DNA from: Sphingomonas sp. PP-CE-1A-559
GTDB taxonomy: Bacteria; Pseudomonadota; Alphaproteobacteria; Sphingomonadales; Sphingomonadaceae
Direction of reading: 5' to 3'
Length of the DNA: 64,000 bases
Assembly (NCBI RefSeq): GCF_004340965.1
Contig: NZ_SLYA01000001.1
Coordinates: forward strand, 310,001-374,000
Part shown: positions 8,996 through 17,701 of the stretch, in pieces
Numbering within the stretch: position 1 is the stretch's first letter
Layout: each line of letters begins with the position of its first letter
The notes under the pieces: generated by a model
Databases searched by the model: none
Told to the model about the DNA's origin: nothing
The model's input: the letters and a program-made list of their open reading frames with translations, nothing else
Position numbers and translations under genes: made by a program

Positions 8996-10168
8996 TTGTC
9001 CGAATACGACGCGATAATCCTCGGGGCAGGCGCCGCCGGCCTCATGTGCGCCGCCGTCGCCGGCCAGCGCGGGCGGAAGATCCTGCTCGTCGATCACGCC
9101 GACCAGGTGGGCAAGAAGATCCTGATCTCCGGCGGCGGGCGGTGCAATTTCACCAACGTCCACACCGCCGCCGACCGCTACATCTCCGCCAACCCCCATT
9201 TCGCCAAGTCCGCGCTCGGCCGCTACACCGCACAGGATTTCCTCGCGCTCGTCGAGTCCTACGGCATCGCGTGGCACGAGAAGACGCTGGGCCAACTCTT
9301 CTGCGACGGCTCCGCGAAGCAGATCGTCGAGATGCTGCTCGACGAATGCGACAAGGGGCGGGTCGACCTGTCGCTCGGACGCGCGGTCACCGGCGTGGAT
9401 CACGCAGACGGCCGCTACCGTGTCTCGCTTGATGGCCGCACTGTCACTGCACCGGCGCTCGTCATCGCCACCGGTGGGCCTTCCATCCCGAAAATGGGCG
9501 CGACCGGGTTCGCTTATGATCTTGCGCGGCAGTTCGGCCTGAAGGTCGTCGAACCACGCCCCGCGCTCGTCCCGCTGACGCTCGGCGGCGACGAGACGCT
9601 GTTCCGCGAACTGTCCGGAGTCGCCGCCGAAGTCGTCGCCAGCGCCGGCAAGACCGCCTTCCGCGAAGCCGCGCTGTTCACGCATCGCGGCCTGTCCGGC
9701 CCCGCGATCCTGCAAGTGTCGTCCTATTGGCGCAACGGCCAGCCCGTCGGGATCGATTTCCTCCCCGATCGCGAGTCCGGCTGGCTCCCCGCGGCCAAGC
9801 GTACCACGCCGCGCGCGACTCTCCGAAAACTGCTCGGCAGCACGCTCCCGGACCGACTCGCCGAGACTTTGAGCGACCGTTTGGGGATGACGAGCGAGAT
9901 TTCCACGCTCACCGACCGGAAACTCCAGGACGCCGAGCGCGCGCTAAGCCATTGGCAATTCACGCCAAACGGCTCTGAAGGCTATGCCAAGGCCGAGGTC
10001 ACCGCGGGTGGAATCAGTACCGCGGAACTGTCATCGCAAACAATGCAAGCCAAACGCGTACCAATGCTGTATGCAGTCGGCGAAGCGGTCGATGTCACAG
10101 GGTGGCTCGGCGGCTACAACTTCCAATGGGCATGGGCGAGCGGGTGGGCCGCGGGTCAAGTCCTGTAG
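8996..10168 (+). CDS. NAD(P)/FAD-dependent oxidoreductase, YhiN/HI0933 family
   Basis: A 390-aa flavoprotein with the dinucleotide-binding motif ILGAGAAGLMCAAVAGQRG at residues 7-25, SGGGRCNFTN near 46-55 (a hallmark of the family), a second glycine motif IATGGPSIPKMGATG near 156-170, and a C-terminal GWLGGYNFQWAWASG FAD-contact segment. The reaction is not known for the family. TTG 8996 is chosen because GGAG lies at 8986-8989 and the glycine motif is placed correctly. It stands alone between repeats and the helicase. Confidence 0.9.
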   Translation: MSEYDAIILGAGAAGLMCAAVAGQRGRKILLVDHADQVGKKILISGGGRCNFTNVHTAADRYISANPHFAKSALGRYTAQDFLALVESYGIAWHEKTLGQLFCDGSAKQIVEMLLDECDKGRVDLSLGRAVTGVDHADGRYRVSLDGRTVTAPALVIATGGPSIPKMGATGFAYDLARQFGLKVVEPRPALVPLTLGGDETLFRELSGVAAEVVASAGKTAFREAALFTHRGLSGPAILQVSSYWRNGQPVGIDFLPDRESGWLPAAKRTTPRATLRKLLGSTLPDRLAETLSDRLGMTSEISTLTDRKLQDAERALSHWQFTPNGSEGYAKAEVTAGGISTAELSSQTMQAKRVPMLYAVGEAVDVTGWLGGYNFQWAWASGWAAGQVL

Positions 10169-10224
10169 GGACCACCACGCCAGTGCCTTGCCGTTGCGTA
10201 AGCCGGCCACCAATTAGGACGTAC

Positions 10225-11994
10225 ATGCCTTTTACAAATATTCCGTCGCTTCTTTCCGAGGCGCTCGAAGCGCGCGGCTATACCGCGCTCACCCCCGTCC
10301 AGGCTCATGTGATCGAGGACAACGCGATCGGTCGCGATCTCGTCGTGTCGGCGCAGACCGGCTCGGGCAAGACCGTGGCGTTCGGCCTGGCGATGGCCGG
10401 TGAGCTGCTCGGTGAAGCCGGCGAGGACGGCGTCCAGCGCCTGCCCGCGCCGCACAAGCCGCTCGTGCTCTGCATCGCGCCGACTCGCGAGTTGGCACTC
10501 CAGGTCAGCCGCGAGCTGATGTGGCTCTATGCCAAGGCCGGTGCGCGTATTTCGACCTGCGTCGGTGGTATGGACGCCTCGAAGGAGCGTCGTTCGCTCG
10601 CGCACGGCGCGCACATCGTCGTCGGCACGCCGGGTCGTTTGCGCGATCACCTCGAGCGTGGCGCGCTCGACCTGTCGGCGCTGAAGGTCGCGGTGCTCGA
10701 CGAAGCCGACGAGATGCTCGACATGGGCTTCCGCGATGACCTCGAGCAGATCCTCGACGCGTCGCCCGAAGCGCGCCGCACGCTGTTGTTCTCGGCGACG
10801 ATGCCGCGACCGATCGTCGCGCTCGCCAAGCGCTACCAGAAGGATGCGCTGCGGATCTCGACCGTCGGCGAGGATCGCGGTCATGGCGACATCTCGTACC
10901 AGGCCGTCACGGTCTCGCCGTCCGAGATCGAGCATGCGGTGATCAACCTGCTGCGCTTCCACGAGGCGGAGACGGCGATGCTGTTCTGCGCGACTCGCGA
11001 TAACGTGCGGCATCTGCATGCCAGCCTGGTCGAGCGTGGCTTTGCCGCCGTCGCTTTGTCCGGCGAGCATTCGCAGAACGAGCGTAACGCTGCGCTCCAG
11101 GCTCTGCGTGATCGTCGTGCGCGCGTCTGCGTCGCGACCGACGTTGCGGCTCGCGGCATCGATCTCCCGACGCTGAGCCTCGTCGTACACGTCGAGCTGC
11201 CACGCGATGCCGAGACGCTCCAGCATCGCTCGGGTCGTACCGGTCGTGCGGGCAAGAAGGGCACCGCCGTCCTGATCGTGCCGTTCCCGCGTCGCCGTCG
11301 CGTCGAGATGATGCTCCGTGGTGCGAAGATCAACGCGGAGTGGGTCAACGCCCCGACCGCCGAGGACATCCGCAAGAACGACCACGAGCGCCTGATCGGC
11401 ATGCTGTTGCAGCCGGTCGAGGTCGAGGAGGAGGATCGCGCACTCGCCGTCCGCCTGATGGCCGAGAAGACCCCGGAGGATATCGCCGCGGCGCTGGTAC
11501 ACATGCACCGCGCGACGATGCCGCAGGCCGAGGATTTGATCGACCAGAGCAAGCAGCCGACCCAGGACGAGCGTTCGCAGGGTCCGCGCGCGGGCTTCGA
11601 GGACACCGTCTGGTTCCGCATGGACATCGGTCGTCGCCAGAACGCCGATCCGCGCTGGATCCTGCCGCTGATCTGCCGTCGCGGGCACATCACCAAGTCC
11701 GAGATCGGTGCTATTCGCATCGGTCCGAACGAGACCGCGTTCGAGATTCCCCGCGCTGTGGCGTCGCGATTCTCGGCGGCGATCCAGCGTACGGCGCAGG
11801 CTGGCGAAGAAGAGAGCGGCGTTGCGATCGAGGCGATGCAGGGTGCGCCCGAGAGCGGTGCGCGGCATGACGGCGGCGGCGGCGGTCGCAGCAACGCGAG
11901 CGGCCCCCGCTCGACGCTGCACCGTGCGGCTCCCCGTGGCGGTCCGGCTCCCGCACGGAAGCCTCCGTACCGCGGCAACCGCGAGCGCAGCTAA
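10225..11994 (+). CDS. DEAD-box ATP-dependent RNA helicase (DeaD/CsdA-like)
   Basis: A 589-aa helicase with all core motifs in order: Walker A SAQTGSGKT, PTRELALQ, VGTPGRL, DEADEM (Walker B), SAT, then ARGID and HRSGRTGRAG of the second RecA domain. A C-terminal segment (WFRMDIGRRQNADPRWILPL...) looks like the DbpA-type RNA-binding fold, followed by a Gly/Arg-rich tail typical of RNA chaperones. This is consistent with ribosome assembly or cold-shock RNA remodelling. The frame is open upstream to 10102, but ATG 10225 has AGGA at 10216-10219 and gives the normal N-terminus. Confidence 0.93.
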   Translation: MPFTNIPSLLSEALEARGYTALTPVQAHVIEDNAIGRDLVVSAQTGSGKTVAFGLAMAGELLGEAGEDGVQRLPAPHKPLVLCIAPTRELALQVSRELMWLYAKAGARISTCVGGMDASKERRSLAHGAHIVVGTPGRLRDHLERGALDLSALKVAVLDEADEMLDMGFRDDLEQILDASPEARRTLLFSATMPRPIVALAKRYQKDALRISTVGEDRGHGDISYQAVTVSPSEIEHAVINLLRFHEAETAMLFCATRDNVRHLHASLVERGFAAVALSGEHSQNERNAALQALRDRRARVCVATDVAARGIDLPTLSLVVHVELPRDAETLQHRSGRTGRAGKKGTAVLIVPFPRRRRVEMMLRGAKINAEWVNAPTAEDIRKNDHERLIGMLLQPVEVEEEDRALAVRLMAEKTPEDIAAALVHMHRATMPQAEDLIDQSKQPTQDERSQGPRAGFEDTVWFRMDIGRRQNADPRWILPLICRRGHITKSEIGAIRIGPNETAFEIPRAVASRFSAAIQRTAQAGEEESGVAIEAMQGAPESGARHDGGGGGRSNASGPRSTLHRAAPRGGPAPARKPPYRGNRERS

Positions 11995-12046
11995 GGACCT
12001 CGGCGCGTCCTTTCCAATGGGGGAGGGCGCGTCGCCCTCAAGAACT

Positions 12047-12130
12047 CCGTCATCCTGACGAAAGTCAGGATCCAGAGTAACGAACGCCGCCCTGCTTGAT
12101 CCTGGATCCTGACTTTCGTCAGGATGACGG
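12047..12130. repeat. Family C inverted repeat (copy 2)
   Basis: Arms of 29 bp (CCGTCATCCTGACGAAAGTC plus AGGATCCAG, and complement), each arm containing its own small hairpin GACGAAAGTC. It is located between the helicase stop and the UPF0178 gene. Confidence 0.9.
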
Positions 12131-12160
12131 GAGTGAGTGGGGCGGTTTGGGATGTGTACG

Positions 12161-12631
12161 ATGACGAACGTATCTTCCAGCGCAATCCGCATCCTCGTCG
12201 ACGCCGACGCATGTCCCGTCAAAGACGAGATCTACAAGGTCGCGTGGCGCCACGAAGTCCCCGTGACGATCGTCGCCAACAGCCATTTCCGCATCCCCGT
12301 CCATCCGCTGATCTCGCGCGTAGTCGTCAGCGACGGGTTCGACGCCGCCGACGACTGGATCGCCGAACAGGCCGATGCGAAGTCGGTCGTCATCACCGCC
12401 GATATCCTGCTCGCCGACCGCTGCGTGAAGGCCGGCGCGACCGTGCTCGCCAACACCGGCAAGCCGTTCACCACCAGCTCGATCGGTGGCGCGATCGCCA
12501 CGCGCGCGATCATGGCCGACCTGCGCGCGGGCGGCGATATCATCGGCGGCCCCGCGCCCTTCTCCAAGACCGACCGGTCGAGCTTCCTCTCCGCGCTAGA
12601 TGCAGCGCTGGTCCGGCTGAAGCGCAACTAA
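12161..12631 (+). CDS. UPF0178 (YaiI/YqxD) family protein
   Basis: A 156-aa protein with the family N-terminus RILVDADACPVKDEI, VANSHFRIP and VVITADILLADRC (a PIN-like acidic arrangement), and TGKPFTTSSIG near the middle. The biochemical role is unestablished, though the fold suggests a nuclease-like domain. Starts at 12152 and 12137 are also in frame; 12161 is chosen for its spacing from GGGA at 12149-12152. Confidence 0.9.
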   Translation: MTNVSSSAIRILVDADACPVKDEIYKVAWRHEVPVTIVANSHFRIPVHPLISRVVVSDGFDAADDWIAEQADAKSVVITADILLADRCVKAGATVLANTGKPFTTSSIGGAIATRAIMADLRAGGDIIGGPAPFSKTDRSSFLSALDAALVRLKRN

Positions 12632-12948
12632 CCAAGGCGACGCAAAGGCATCGCAGGGCGGCAGGCCCGTCGCTGCGCTCCCAGCGCGAGGCCAGCGACT
12701 TCGTTGTGCAACTCGCCAACGTTGCAGCGATCGACCAAGTCTTCCCAAAATATGACGATATCGACGCGGCACGTAAGTCGGTTCAGGCGAACCACGCGAG
12801 CGGCGATGGCTTGTAAGTACGTAAAGACCCCCAAATGAAACAGATGATAGCGCAACCTTAACTAATCGATCTGTTACGGGAGCATTGTAAAATATCAGGT
12901 TCGCAAGAATAGCTTTGTCGCGTACAAGTGTCTCGGAGGCGGGGGTCA
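12632..12948. other. 317-base intergenic stretch without a recognisable gene
   Basis: No coding potential that I trust and no copy of the palindrome families. The right half (about 12835-12925) is visibly richer in A and T than its surroundings, consistent with a promoter region for the acyltransferase, but I cannot pick convincing boxes. Confidence 0.5.
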
Positions 12949-14160
12949 ATGACAGTATTTGCCATGGGGCAAATCCCCGTCGACGGCTTGCGCCTTCCTC
13001 GCTCAGGCCGGATCGAAACGCTTGATATGCTCCGCGGATTTGCCGCGGTGCTCGTTCTGTTTCAGCACCTTGCCGAGACCATCATAGCGACGCACGCGCT
13101 TCCCCTCCCGATCGAACAGGCCGGCGTGCTGCTGTTCGACGGCATCTTCCACTTCGGGCGGTTTGGCGTCGCGCTGTTCTTTCTGATCAGCGGGTTCGTC
13201 ATCCCGTTCAGTTTTCGCACCGATCGTCCGGTCCGCGGATTCGCGATCAGCCGCGCATTTCGCCTGTATCCCGCCTATTGGCTGTCGCTGGGCGTCGCGC
13301 TGCTGGTGCTGCATATTACAGGCGCGCCTGCCCCTGCGCCGGTGACGATCGTGGCCAATGTGGCCATGGTCCAGCATTATGTCGGTCAGCCCGATATCGT
13401 CGTCGCCTATTGGACGCTCGCAACGGAGCTGGCCTTCTACGTGCTGGCGGCCTGCCTCGTTGCCTGGGGGATGCTGCGTGCGCCGTTCGTCTTGGCCGGA
13501 GGAATCGTCGCGCTGTTCGGTGCAGCGCTGTTGCTCGCACTGGCGTCGCATCTGGTCGACAAGCGGCTGCCTGCCGACCTGCCGCTGAATTTGGGGCTGA
13601 TGTTGCTGGGAACGATGCTGCGACTGGCGATGCTCGAGCGTAACGCGATCGCGGTGCGGCTGGCGGGGATGCTCTGCGGGCTTTTCCTGGCGATCGTGCC
13701 GGTCGTCCAGTTCATGACGGTCCCGCCGGTCGGCGCCCCAGGTTTCAACCTGGCACCGGCTTTAGGCTATATTGGTGCGCTGCTGCTGTTCGTCGGCGTC
13801 GTCGGCGCTGCTTCGGATACCGGCCGCGCGGTCGACGGCAGTTCGGTTTACCGGCGTGTGGCAATGTGGTTCGGGACCATCTCGTATTCCGTCTACCTGT
13901 TTCACGGACCGGTGATCCTGGCGTGCGGCACGATCCTGATCGCGGGCGATCCGGGTTCGGCATTACGCTACGTCGCGGTCGTGCTGAGCGCGACGATACT
14001 CATCGCGGCAGTCGTCTATCATGCCGTCGAAGAGCCGATGATGCGCCTAGGCCACCGCATGATCCGGCGACCTGTGCCAGCGCAAGCGCCGGGTCTGGCA
14101 GAGCCGATCCTCGCGACCCCCACGGCCGGCCCGATCTTCGTCGAGACGGAGTTCCGCTAG
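12949..14160 (+). CDS. Acyltransferase family 3 membrane protein (OafA/YrhL-like)
   Basis: A 403-aa integral membrane protein with about ten hydrophobic segments. It opens with IETLDMLRGFAAVLVLFQHL, where the conserved R and the catalytic-type His of the family are visible, and has FFLISGFVI and FRLYPAYW further on, also family landmarks. Members O-acylate surface sugars or other exported compounds. ATG 12949 is preceded by GGAGG at 12935-12939. It is not obviously in an operon; the neighbouring lipid/polysaccharide genes start 2 kb away on the other strand. Confidence 0.9.
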   Translation: MTVFAMGQIPVDGLRLPRSGRIETLDMLRGFAAVLVLFQHLAETIIATHALPLPIEQAGVLLFDGIFHFGRFGVALFFLISGFVIPFSFRTDRPVRGFAISRAFRLYPAYWLSLGVALLVLHITGAPAPAPVTIVANVAMVQHYVGQPDIVVAYWTLATELAFYVLAACLVAWGMLRAPFVLAGGIVALFGAALLLALASHLVDKRLPADLPLNLGLMLLGTMLRLAMLERNAIAVRLAGMLCGLFLAIVPVVQFMTVPPVGAPGFNLAPALGYIGALLLFVGVVGAASDTGRAVDGSSVYRRVAMWFGTISYSVYLFHGPVILACGTILIAGDPGSALRYVAVVLSATILIAAVVYHAVEEPMMRLGHRMIRRPVPAQAPGLAEPILATPTAGPIFVETEFR

Positions 14161-14341
14161 CAGGTCTCGAAAAGCCGCTGCACGACGATTCATAGAGACC
14201 GGTTGTTTGAACCGAGAGATCAACGCGTGGACCGCGCATATGACCTAAAGCGAGGTTGCGCGGTACACCGCGCGGCAGTCGACCAGCGCACGCCTGCCGA
14301 CATCGCAGCGACAGGTCTTTTAGCTAACCTGAATTGAAGTT

Positions 14342-14418
<77 letters not shown>

Positions 14419-14469
14419 CGGACGGTCCGCCTAGCAAAGCAAACCGGGGTGCGCCAGACGTTTTCGCGA

Positions 14470-15171
14470 TCAGGCCTCGCCGGTTGCCGGATCGATGTCC
14501 GGCTCCGGTGACGGACTCGCAAGCGATCTACCCTTCGGCGCCGGGGTCTTGGGTTTGTACGCGCACAGATCGCTGACGATGCAGCGCCAGCATTCGGGCG
14601 TCCGCGCCTTGCAGACGTAGCGGCCGTGCAGGATCAGCCAGTGATGCGCGTGCAAGCGAAACGGTTGCGGGGTCGCCTTGTCGAGCTTCAGTTCGACCGC
14701 GAGCGGGGTCTTGCCGCGGGCGAGGCCGGTGCGGTTGCCGACGCGGAAGATGTGCGTGTCGACCGCGAACGTCTCCGCGCCGAACGCGACGTTGAGGACC
14801 ACATTCGCGGTCTTGCGACCCACGCCGGGCAGGCGCTCGAGTGCGGCGCGGTCGTTGGGCACCTCGCCGCCATAGTCGTCGATCAGCATCTGCGAGAGCG
14901 CGATGACGTTCTTCGCCTTGGTGTTGTAGAGCCCGATCGTCTTGATGTGGCGCTTCAGGTCTTCGAGCCCGAGCGCGACCATCTTTTCGGGCGTGTCGAC
15001 CTCGCGGAACAGCGCACGCGTCGCCTTGTTCACGCAGACGTCGGTCGCCTGCGCCGACAACGCGACCGCGACGACCAGCGTGTAGGGATTGACGAATTCC
15101 AGCTCGGTCTCGGGGTGCGGGTCGGCTTCCGCCAGACGCGCGTAGAACTCGATGACGTCAGCCTTCTTCAC
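14470..15171 (-). CDS. nth: Endonuclease III (DNA glycosylase/AP lyase)
   Basis: Base-excision repair enzyme for oxidised pyrimidines. The 233-aa protein has the helix-hairpin-helix [13 protein letters not shown] with the catalytic Lys, the catalytic Asp in AVDTHIFRV, and the C-terminal [4Fe-4S] pattern C-x6-C-x2-C-x5-C ([17 protein letters not shown]). Its ATG overlaps the dapB stop (ATGA, 15168-15171). A short charged tail follows the iron-sulfur loop. Confidence 0.96.
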   Translation of the reverse strand: MKKADVIEFYARLAEADPHPETELEFVNPYTLVVAVALSAQATDVCVNKATRALFREVDTPEKMVALGLEDLKRHIKTIGLYNTKAKNVIALSQMLIDDYGGEVPNDRAALERLPGVGRKTANVVLNVAFGAETFAVDTHIFRVGNRTGLARGKTPLAVELKLDKATPQPFRLHAHHWLILHGRYVCKARTPECWRCIVSDLCAYKPKTPAPKGRSLASPSPEPDIDPATGEA

Positions 15172-15938
15172 AGCCCGAGCACGTCGCCCATCCGGTAGCG
15201 TCCGGCGGGCTGCCCGGCGAGCCAGATCGCCGCACGCACCGCACCGCGCGCGAAAATCGAGCGATCGTCGCCGCGGTGGTTGAGTTCGATCCGCTCGCCT
15301 TCGCCCGCGAAGATCACGCTGTGGTCGCCGATCACCGATCCGCCGCGCAGTGACGCAAAGCCGATCGTGCCTTCGGTCCGCGCGCCGACGAGCCCCGCGC
15401 GGCTGTCGACGCGGAGTTCGGCGAGCGTCGTGCCGCGGCCCTTCGCCGCCGCGTCGCCGAGCAGGAGCGCGGTGCCCGATGGCGCGTCGACCTTGTGCTT
15501 GTGGTGCATCTCGACGATCTCGACGTCCCAGTCGGAGCCGAGCCGCGCGGCGGCCTCGCGGACGAGAATGCCGAGCAGCGTGACGCCGAGCGAGGTGTTG
15601 CCGGTCTGCAGGATCGCGATGTCCTTGGCCGCCTCGTCGATCATCGACTGGTGCTGGGGCGACAGGCCGGTCGTACCGATGACGATAGCGGTACCAGCGG
15701 CACGCGCGGCGGCGAGGTGCGCCTCGACCGCGGAGGGCGTCGAGAAATCGACCAGCACATCGGCGGTCCGGGCGAGCGGGTTCGGGTCCTCGCGCGCATC
15801 GACGCCGCCGGCGAGCGATGCGCCCGCCGCCTCGATCGCCTCGACGATCGCGCGGCCCATGCGTCCTGCGCTACCATAAATGCCGATCGAGGTCGTCGTG
15901 ATGGCGGATGGGGCGGGTTGGGGCGCGAGCGTTTGCAT
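15168..15938 (-). CDS. dapB: 4-hydroxy-tetrahydrodipicolinate reductase
   Basis: Catalyses the NAD(P)H-dependent reduction step of lysine/diaminopimelate synthesis. The 256-aa protein has the Rossmann motif GIYGSAGRMGRAI near residues 19-31, DFSTPSAVEAHL, the catalytic EMHHKHKVDAPSGTALLLG and the C-terminal RAAIWLAGQPAGRYRMGDVL. A roughly 17-residue N-terminal extension precedes the core; no closer in-frame ATG or GTG exists, so 15938 is kept. Confidence 0.96.
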   Translation of the reverse strand: MQTLAPQPAPSAITTTSIGIYGSAGRMGRAIVEAIEAAGASLAGGVDAREDPNPLARTADVLVDFSTPSAVEAHLAAARAAGTAIVIGTTGLSPQHQSMIDEAAKDIAILQTGNTSLGVTLLGILVREAAARLGSDWDVEIVEMHHKHKVDAPSGTALLLGDAAAKGRGTTLAELRVDSRAGLVGARTEGTIGFASLRGGSVIGDHSVIFAGEGERIELNHRGDDRSIFARGAVRAAIWLAGQPAGRYRMGDVLGL

Positions 15939-16031
15939 GCGCGGCGCTTTGCACCAACCCGGCCTTTGGGGACAGGGGCGAACGGCAGGCCGAGTTATTT
16001 CTTCGCGGAATTGGCGTAGGCGGTCGGCGGC

Positions 16032-16796
16032 TCAAGCCTTGTCGACGAGCGCCCGGACCAGGTCGAGATCGGCGGGCTTGTCGACGTCGACCGCGGCCAG
16101 GCCGAACGGGCTGGCGATGGCGGCTGCGTCGAGGCCGGCGAGGCGACCGAGATGCGCGATCGCCGCGACCAGCGTCAGGCGACCTGACAGATACCGGAGC
16201 AGCGTGCCGATCCCGAGCCGGCGGACGATCCGCCACGGCCGCTTGCGGTCCGCCTCGACCTGCGCCCAGAGATCGAGTGCGGCAACCGAGCGCGGCGTGG
16301 CGAAGTAGAACAGGTTGCACCCCGACCACGCGCCGTCGGCAAAGCGCAAATAAGTGCGGCGCGTGCCCGGCGCGGCGGCCTCGATGATGTCCTGGCGTGC
16401 TAGGAGCGCGCCGACATCGGCCTGTGCGGGGACGTCGGCGAGGAAGCGCGTCACCCATTCGGGCTGCAACAGCGCGTGATCGGCGGTCGTGACCAGCAGG
16501 GGGGCGCCGAGCGCTTCGATTCCGTCGCGGACGCTGCGGCTCGGACCGGATGCCGCGTCGAGCACGATGAGGCCGAGCGCACTTGCCGCGGCGCGGACCG
16601 CGTCGTCCGACACCGATACCGCGATCGTGAGCGCGCCGGCCTCGCGCAAAGCCTGCGCGACGCGGGCCAGCAACGTGTCGCCGTCGAGCACGATCAGCGC
16701 CTTGTGCGACACGCCCGCATAGGCCGCGACCGGATCGACGCCGCCGCGCGAGCCGGCGAGGATCAGCGCGTTAAAGCCGCGAACACCGGCGCTCAT
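16032..16796 (-). CDS. MobA-like nucleotidyltransferase in a lipid-kinase operon
   Basis: A 254-aa GT-A fold NTP transferase: ALILAGSRGG (nucleotide loop) near residues 9-18, VSHKALIVLDGDTLL, a metal-binding TTADHAL in place of the usual DxD, and a C-terminal VDVDKPADLDLVRALV as in MobA/MocA relatives. It should join a nucleotide to a phosphorylated small molecule; the substrate is unknown. Its ATG overlaps the upstream stop (ATGA, 16793-16796). The ORF is open far upstream, but that part is a shadow of the neighbour. Confidence 0.85.
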   Translation of the reverse strand: MSAGVRGFNALILAGSRGGVDPVAAYAGVSHKALIVLDGDTLLARVAQALREAGALTIAVSVSDDAVRAAASALGLIVLDAASGPSRSVRDGIEALGAPLLVTTADHALLQPEWVTRFLADVPAQADVGALLARQDIIEAAAPGTRRTYLRFADGAWSGCNLFYFATPRSVAALDLWAQVEADRKRPWRIVRRLGIGTLLRYLSGRLTLVAAIAHLGRLAGLDAAAIASPFGLAAVDVDKPADLDLVRALVDKA

Positions 16797-17701
16797 ACCG
16801 TCTTCGGCCCGGTTTGCGCACGCGCCCGCCACACCCGCCAGAACACGCCCGGCGCGGCCAGGATCGGGTGCTTTTCGCGCCACGGGGTCAGCGGCACCGC
16901 GACGCCGGTATGCCGCTCGACCTTCCACACACCGTAGCGCGCGGCCCCTTCGAAGGTGAACGCCGCCCGCACCAATCGTGCGACGTTGAGCGGCTTGCCC
17001 GCACGACGGCGCCGGTTCCACGCGCGCAGCAACGCGTTTCGACGCGCTGGCGACAGGTCGGGCTTCAGCATGCCGGCTTCGTCGCGGTAGGCGATACCGT
17101 CCGCGGTCCAGGCAAGCGGCAGGAGTTCGGCATAGCGACCCGGATCGAAACCGAGGATCTGGCCCTCGCGGCCCTTGCGCTCGACGCGGAGTTCGGCGGC
17201 ATAGGTCTGGCGGAACAGCGCCCGCCAATAATCGTCCGCCGTGCCCGTCTCAGGGCCGAGCGCGGCGGCAAAGCGGGCGGCGGACTTCGCCGCATCGCCG
17301 ATCGCCGTAGCCACTTGGTTCGCGGTTGCCGGATCGCGCACCCAGACGAGCGCGGAGGGTTGGACGAAACGCGTCCAGATCGTCGTGTCGAGCGTCTGCG
17401 CGGCGGCGGCCTTGGCGAACGTCGCCATCCGCATCGTCGCGATCTTCGCGCGCAACGTCTCGCCGTGCAGGTCGAACTCGCGGTAGCTGACGGTCGGCCA
17501 CAGGCCCCGCTCGGGCGGGCCGGCGGTCAGGACGTAGAAGTCGAGCACGCCCTCGGTCTCGCCAGTGCGCAGGTTGGAACCGTAGAACAGCACCGCCGCG
17601 GTCTCGGGCGCGTCCCCTGCAAGTATCGCCGCGACGTCACGGACGGCGGCGATGGTCGGGACGTGCAACTGGCGGCGGACGACGTCGCCGAGCGTGATCA
17701 C
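16793..17701 (-). CDS. Uncharacterised 302-aa protein with Tam41-like nucleotidyltransferase signature
   Basis: No name can be given with certainty. Visible features are AAVLFYGSNLRTGE followed by VLDFYVLTAG, then REFDLHGETLRAKIATM. The YGS...DF(Y) pattern with a downstream HGETLR-K segment resembles Tam41-type CTP:phosphatidate cytidylyltransferases (my motif comparison, not a search). The GTG start overlaps the stop of the lipid kinase gene (GTGA, 17698-17701), so the two are made together; a kinase making a lipid phosphate and an enzyme activating it with CTP would fit. C-terminal helices are rich in Arg and Trp. Confidence 0.65.
   Translation of the reverse strand: MITLGDVVRRQLHVPTIAAVRDVAAILAGDAPETAAVLFYGSNLRTGETEGVLDFYVLTAGPPERGLWPTVSYREFDLHGETLRAKIATMRMATFAKAAAAQTLDTTIWTRFVQPSALVWVRDPATANQVATAIGDAAKSAARFAAALGPETGTADDYWRALFRQTYAAELRVERKGREGQILGFDPGRYAELLPLAWTADGIAYRDEAGMLKPDLSPARRNALLRAWNRRRRAGKPLNVARLVRAAFTFEGAARYGVWKVERHTGVAVPLTPWREKHPILAAPGVFWRVWRARAQTGPKTV

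Noticed and set aside
12628..12855. 75-aa minus-strand frame in the gap after the UPF0178 gene
   Set aside because: No recognisable motif, poor start context, and it partly overlaps the end of a confident gene.
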